This document shows, piece after piece, positions 62,251 to 64,000 of a stretch of 64,000 bases of DNA (position 1 is the stretch's first letter; every line of letters starts with the position of its first letter). Below the pieces are notes generated by a model. That model saw nothing but the letters and a program-made list of their open reading frames with translations, ran no database searches and was not told the origin of the DNA. Source of the DNA: Neorhizobium huautlense (GTDB taxonomy: Bacteria; Pseudomonadota; Alphaproteobacteria; Rhizobiales; Rhizobiaceae); contig NZ_JAUSRF010000001.1 of NCBI RefSeq assembly GCF_030811685.1, positions 496,001 to 560,000 of the forward strand. Reading direction: 5' to 3'. The position numbers were made by a program, and so were the translations under genes.

Positions 62251-63072
62251 TTAAGCGCAGGCGAGGCGACGATGCTGGGTCATCGGGATGAGGTTGCGCA
62301 CGCGCTTGATTTCCTTGGGCTCGATGCGGGCAGTGACGTAACCGACCGGATCGGAAGCGCGGGCAATCGTGTGGCCCCACGGATCGCAGACCAGCGAATG
62401 GCCGTAGCAGGCGCGCTTTTCACCATTGACGGTGACGCTGCCTGTCTGGCCGCAGGCGGCAAAATAGGTCTGGGTTTCGATGGCGCGGGCGCGAGCCAGC
62501 ACTTCCCAATGGTCCTTGCCGGTCTGCAGGGTGAAGGCGGCGGGCAGCACGATGACGTCGCAACCGGCCTTTTCGAGCTGCAGGAACAGTTCGAAGAAAC
62601 GGATGTCGTAGCAGATGGCGCAACCGACCTTCATGCCGTCGATCTCATAGGTGACGATATCCTCGCCCGGCTTGACGGTGGCGGACTCCTTGTAGGCCGT
62701 GCCATCGGGTGCGACGATGTCGAACATGTGGATTTTTCGGTAAGCCGCGACTTCCTTGCCTTCGCGGTCGAACACGAAGGAGGTGTTGTAGATGCGGTTT
62801 TCGCCCTCGACCTTTTCCATGATCGTGCCGGCATGCACAAACACCTTGTTGTCGCGGGCAAAATCCTGCGCCATCGTGTAGGCGGCACCACCGGCCGGTT
62901 CGGCCAGCGCCAGCTTTTCTTCCGTCGTGGTGCCGTAGACTTCAAAATATTCCGGCAGGACGATCAGATCCGGCTGGTCGTTTTTCAGGGCTTCCGTCAT
63001 CAGATCGCGGGTGATCTTCAGGTTGGCTTCGCGGTCCTGCTGCGGGTTGGTCTGGATCAGGCTGATTTTCAT
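62251..63072 (-). CDS. Carbon-nitrogen hydrolase (nitrilase superfamily, Nit2/omega-amidase-like)
   Basis: 273 aa from ATG 63072 (TGGAGGAA site). The catalytic triad is E41 in VLPEYFE, K113 in YRKIHMFD and C154 in CAICYDIRF. The YRKIHMFD form is typical of the Nit1/Nit2 branch, which hydrolyses omega-amides such as 2-oxosuccinamate or deaminated glutathione. It starts 27 bases after the HpcH/HpaI aldolase stop and is probably co-transcribed with it. Confidence 0.93.
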   Translation of the reverse strand: MKISLIQTNPQQDREANLKITRDLMTEALKNDQPDLIVLPEYFEVYGTTTEEKLALAEPAGGAAYTMAQDFARDNKVFVHAGTIMEKVEGENRIYNTSFVFDREGKEVAAYRKIHMFDIVAPDGTAYKESATVKPGEDIVTYEIDGMKVGCAICYDIRFFELFLQLEKAGCDVIVLPAAFTLQTGKDHWEVLARARAIETQTYFAACGQTGSVTVNGEKRACYGHSLVCDPWGHTIARASDPVGYVTARIEPKEIKRVRNLIPMTQHRRLACA

Positions 63073-63099
63073 GGGAAATTCCTCCAATTGTGATGTCGC

Positions 63100-63864
63100 T
63101 CAGGCGACGATCTTTTCCTGCTTGAGTGCGTTGATGGTGGACATGATGCCGGCGCGCAGCGCCATGTTCTGGGTGGCGACGACCAGCATTTCCGCGCCTT
63201 CTTCCAGCGCGAAGCGGCGCTCCGCAGGCGTCCAGGCGGGCATGATCCACGTCTTGCCGGCGTCGCGGGCGGCCTTGGCGATGCGGGAGAGGTCACGACG
63301 GTCTTCATCGTTGAAGGCATAGGCGCCACGGCCGCAGGCGAGTGCGAGGTCCGACGGGCCGGGGAACAGGCCGTCGACCGTTTCGAGTGCCGCGATCTTC
63401 TCGACATCGGCAAGGCTCTCGGCCGTTTCGATCATCGCGTAGCACTTGGTCCGCTTGTTTTCCTTCTCGAACGCGTCGGAAGACGGGCGGGCGTAACCGA
63501 ACACGCGACCACCGGCATAGGAGCGGATGCCGAGCAGCGGGTATTTGGCCGCCTTGGTCACTTCGCGGGCGTGATCGACGCCGAGAATATGCGGCAGGAT
63601 GACGCCATCCGAACCGAAATCGAGAGCCTGCTGGATGGCTTCGGTGGTCGGCGCGATCACCTTGGTCAGGGCCGGAATGCCGAGCGATTTGGAAAAGGCG
63701 AGGAACTGGTCGAGCGTGGCGAGGTCGAATGTGCCGTGTTCCAGTTCGATGACCAGCTGGCTGACGCCGCAAGTCTTGGCGATTTCCAGAAAGCCGAAAT
63801 GCGGCTGCGACATCCAGAGCGCGATATTGTCCATTTCAGGTGTCTCCATTGCAATTTTGGTCAC
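63100..63864 (-). CDS. HpcH/HpaI-family aldolase
   Basis: 254 aa from GTG 63864, which overlaps the upstream permease stop (GTGA); ATG 63849 is an in-frame alternative. TIM-barrel motifs ALDFGSDGVILPHI, YAMIETAESL with the metal-binding Glu, and GLFPGPSDLALA with the metal-binding Asp. Members cleave 2-keto-4-hydroxy acids to pyruvate and an aldehyde. With the nitrilase and RraA-like proteins it suggests late steps in breakdown of an amide-containing or keto acid. Confidence 0.92.
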   Translation of the reverse strand: MTKIAMETPEMDNIALWMSQPHFGFLEIAKTCGVSQLVIELEHGTFDLATLDQFLAFSKSLGIPALTKVIAPTTEAIQQALDFGSDGVILPHILGVDHAREVTKAAKYPLLGIRSYAGGRVFGYARPSSDAFEKENKRTKCYAMIETAESLADVEKIAALETVDGLFPGPSDLALACGRGAYAFNDEDRRDLSRIAKAARDAGKTWIMPAWTPAERRFALEEGAEMLVVATQNMALRAGIMSTINALKQEKIVA

Positions 63865-64000
63865 TTGCCGATGGTCTTCGAGAGGCCAAGGGTGCGTTCG
63901 ATCAGGAAGATGATGAGAAGGGTGGCGGCGACGAGGACGACGGAAACGGCGGCCGTCATCGGGTCGGTCTGGCTTTCGACATAGTCGAAGATTTCGACCG
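63861..64000 (-). CDS. ABC transporter permease C-terminus, truncated by window edge
   Basis: Only the last 46 codons are visible, ending at a TGA that overlaps the HpcH/HpaI start. The peptide has a single hydrophobic segment (AAVSVVLVAATLLIIFLIER) followed by a short polar tail, which matches the final helix of PotC/PotI-type polyamine or iron ABC permeases. The assignment rests on this small piece, but the transmembrane segment and coupling to a catabolic gene make a permease likely. Confidence 0.65.
   Translation of the reverse strand, partial: VEIFDYVESQTDPMTAAVSVVLVAATLLIIFLIERTLGLSKTIGK

Noticed and set aside
1..64000. CRISPR arrays, tRNA/rRNA genes, insertion sequences, attachment sites
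   Set aside because: No regularly spaced repeats, cloverleaf-like sequences, transposase frames or flanking inverted repeats were noticed on reading both strands; a tRNAscan or ISfinder run was not possible.

Overview
The window looks like an alphaproteobacterial chromosome or megaplasmid segment, most likely Rhizobiales (Agrobacterium/Rhizobium type). The support is high GC, dense GTGA/ATGA-coupled operons, an Rrf2 regulator and a RirA-style iron box, an EcfG-type stress promoter, and TRAP and dipeptide-type ABC catabolic islands. No tRNA, rRNA, CRISPR array or insertion sequence was recognised, and no gap between genes exceeds 300 bases.

Region A (1-34041) is a hybrid PKS/NRPS siderophore locus of the yersiniabactin/pyochelin (thiazoline) type. 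Two minus-strand operons encode the assembly line. The first is a 3029-aa KS-AT-KR-ACP-Cy-A(embedded methyltransferase-like)-PCP protein, a 1112-aa docking-Cy-A(Cys)-PCP protein, a type II thioesterase, a flavin monooxygenase, a PLP enzyme and a double OsmC-like protein. The second is a KS-AT-KR-carrier PKS followed by a Cy-starting NRPS that runs off the left edge. A plus-strand Sfp-type phosphopantetheinyl transferase lies between them. The plus-strand half carries two fused ABC exporter-type proteins, an AraC regulator, a TonB receptor, an RhtX/FptX-like MFS permease, a second AraC regulator and an Rrf2 regulator. Apparent control signals are a TGA-N9-TCA iron box before the first AraC gene, tandem 9-bp AraC-type repeats before the receptor gene, and short coupled leader ORFs before both synthase operons.

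Region B (34060-40395) is a lipid-modification and stress module: a CFA-like methyltransferase with a DUF1295 membrane protein on the minus strand, diverging from FAD amine oxidase - DUF1365 - cyclopropane synthase - DUF2147 - DUF2177. A GGAAC-N17-CGTT (EcfG) promoter sits in the divergent gap.

Region C (40404-45487) is a sugar-acid-type TRAP transporter operon (DctP-Q-M) with a GntR/FCD regulator, diverging from a Gfo/Idh/MocA dehydrogenase.

Region D (45490-64000) is a catabolic island. A MalT-like LuxR regulator diverges from a dipeptide-type ABC transporter operon that contains two hydantoinase-A/DUF917 pairs arranged in mirror order around the substrate-binding protein. An isoaspartyl peptidase follows. 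Opposite it are a class II aldolase, a LysR regulator, an RraA-like protein, a nitrilase-family amidase, an HpcH/HpaI aldolase and the C-terminus of another ABC permease. The substrate is unknown; a cyclic or amide-containing nitrogen compound is the simplest reading.
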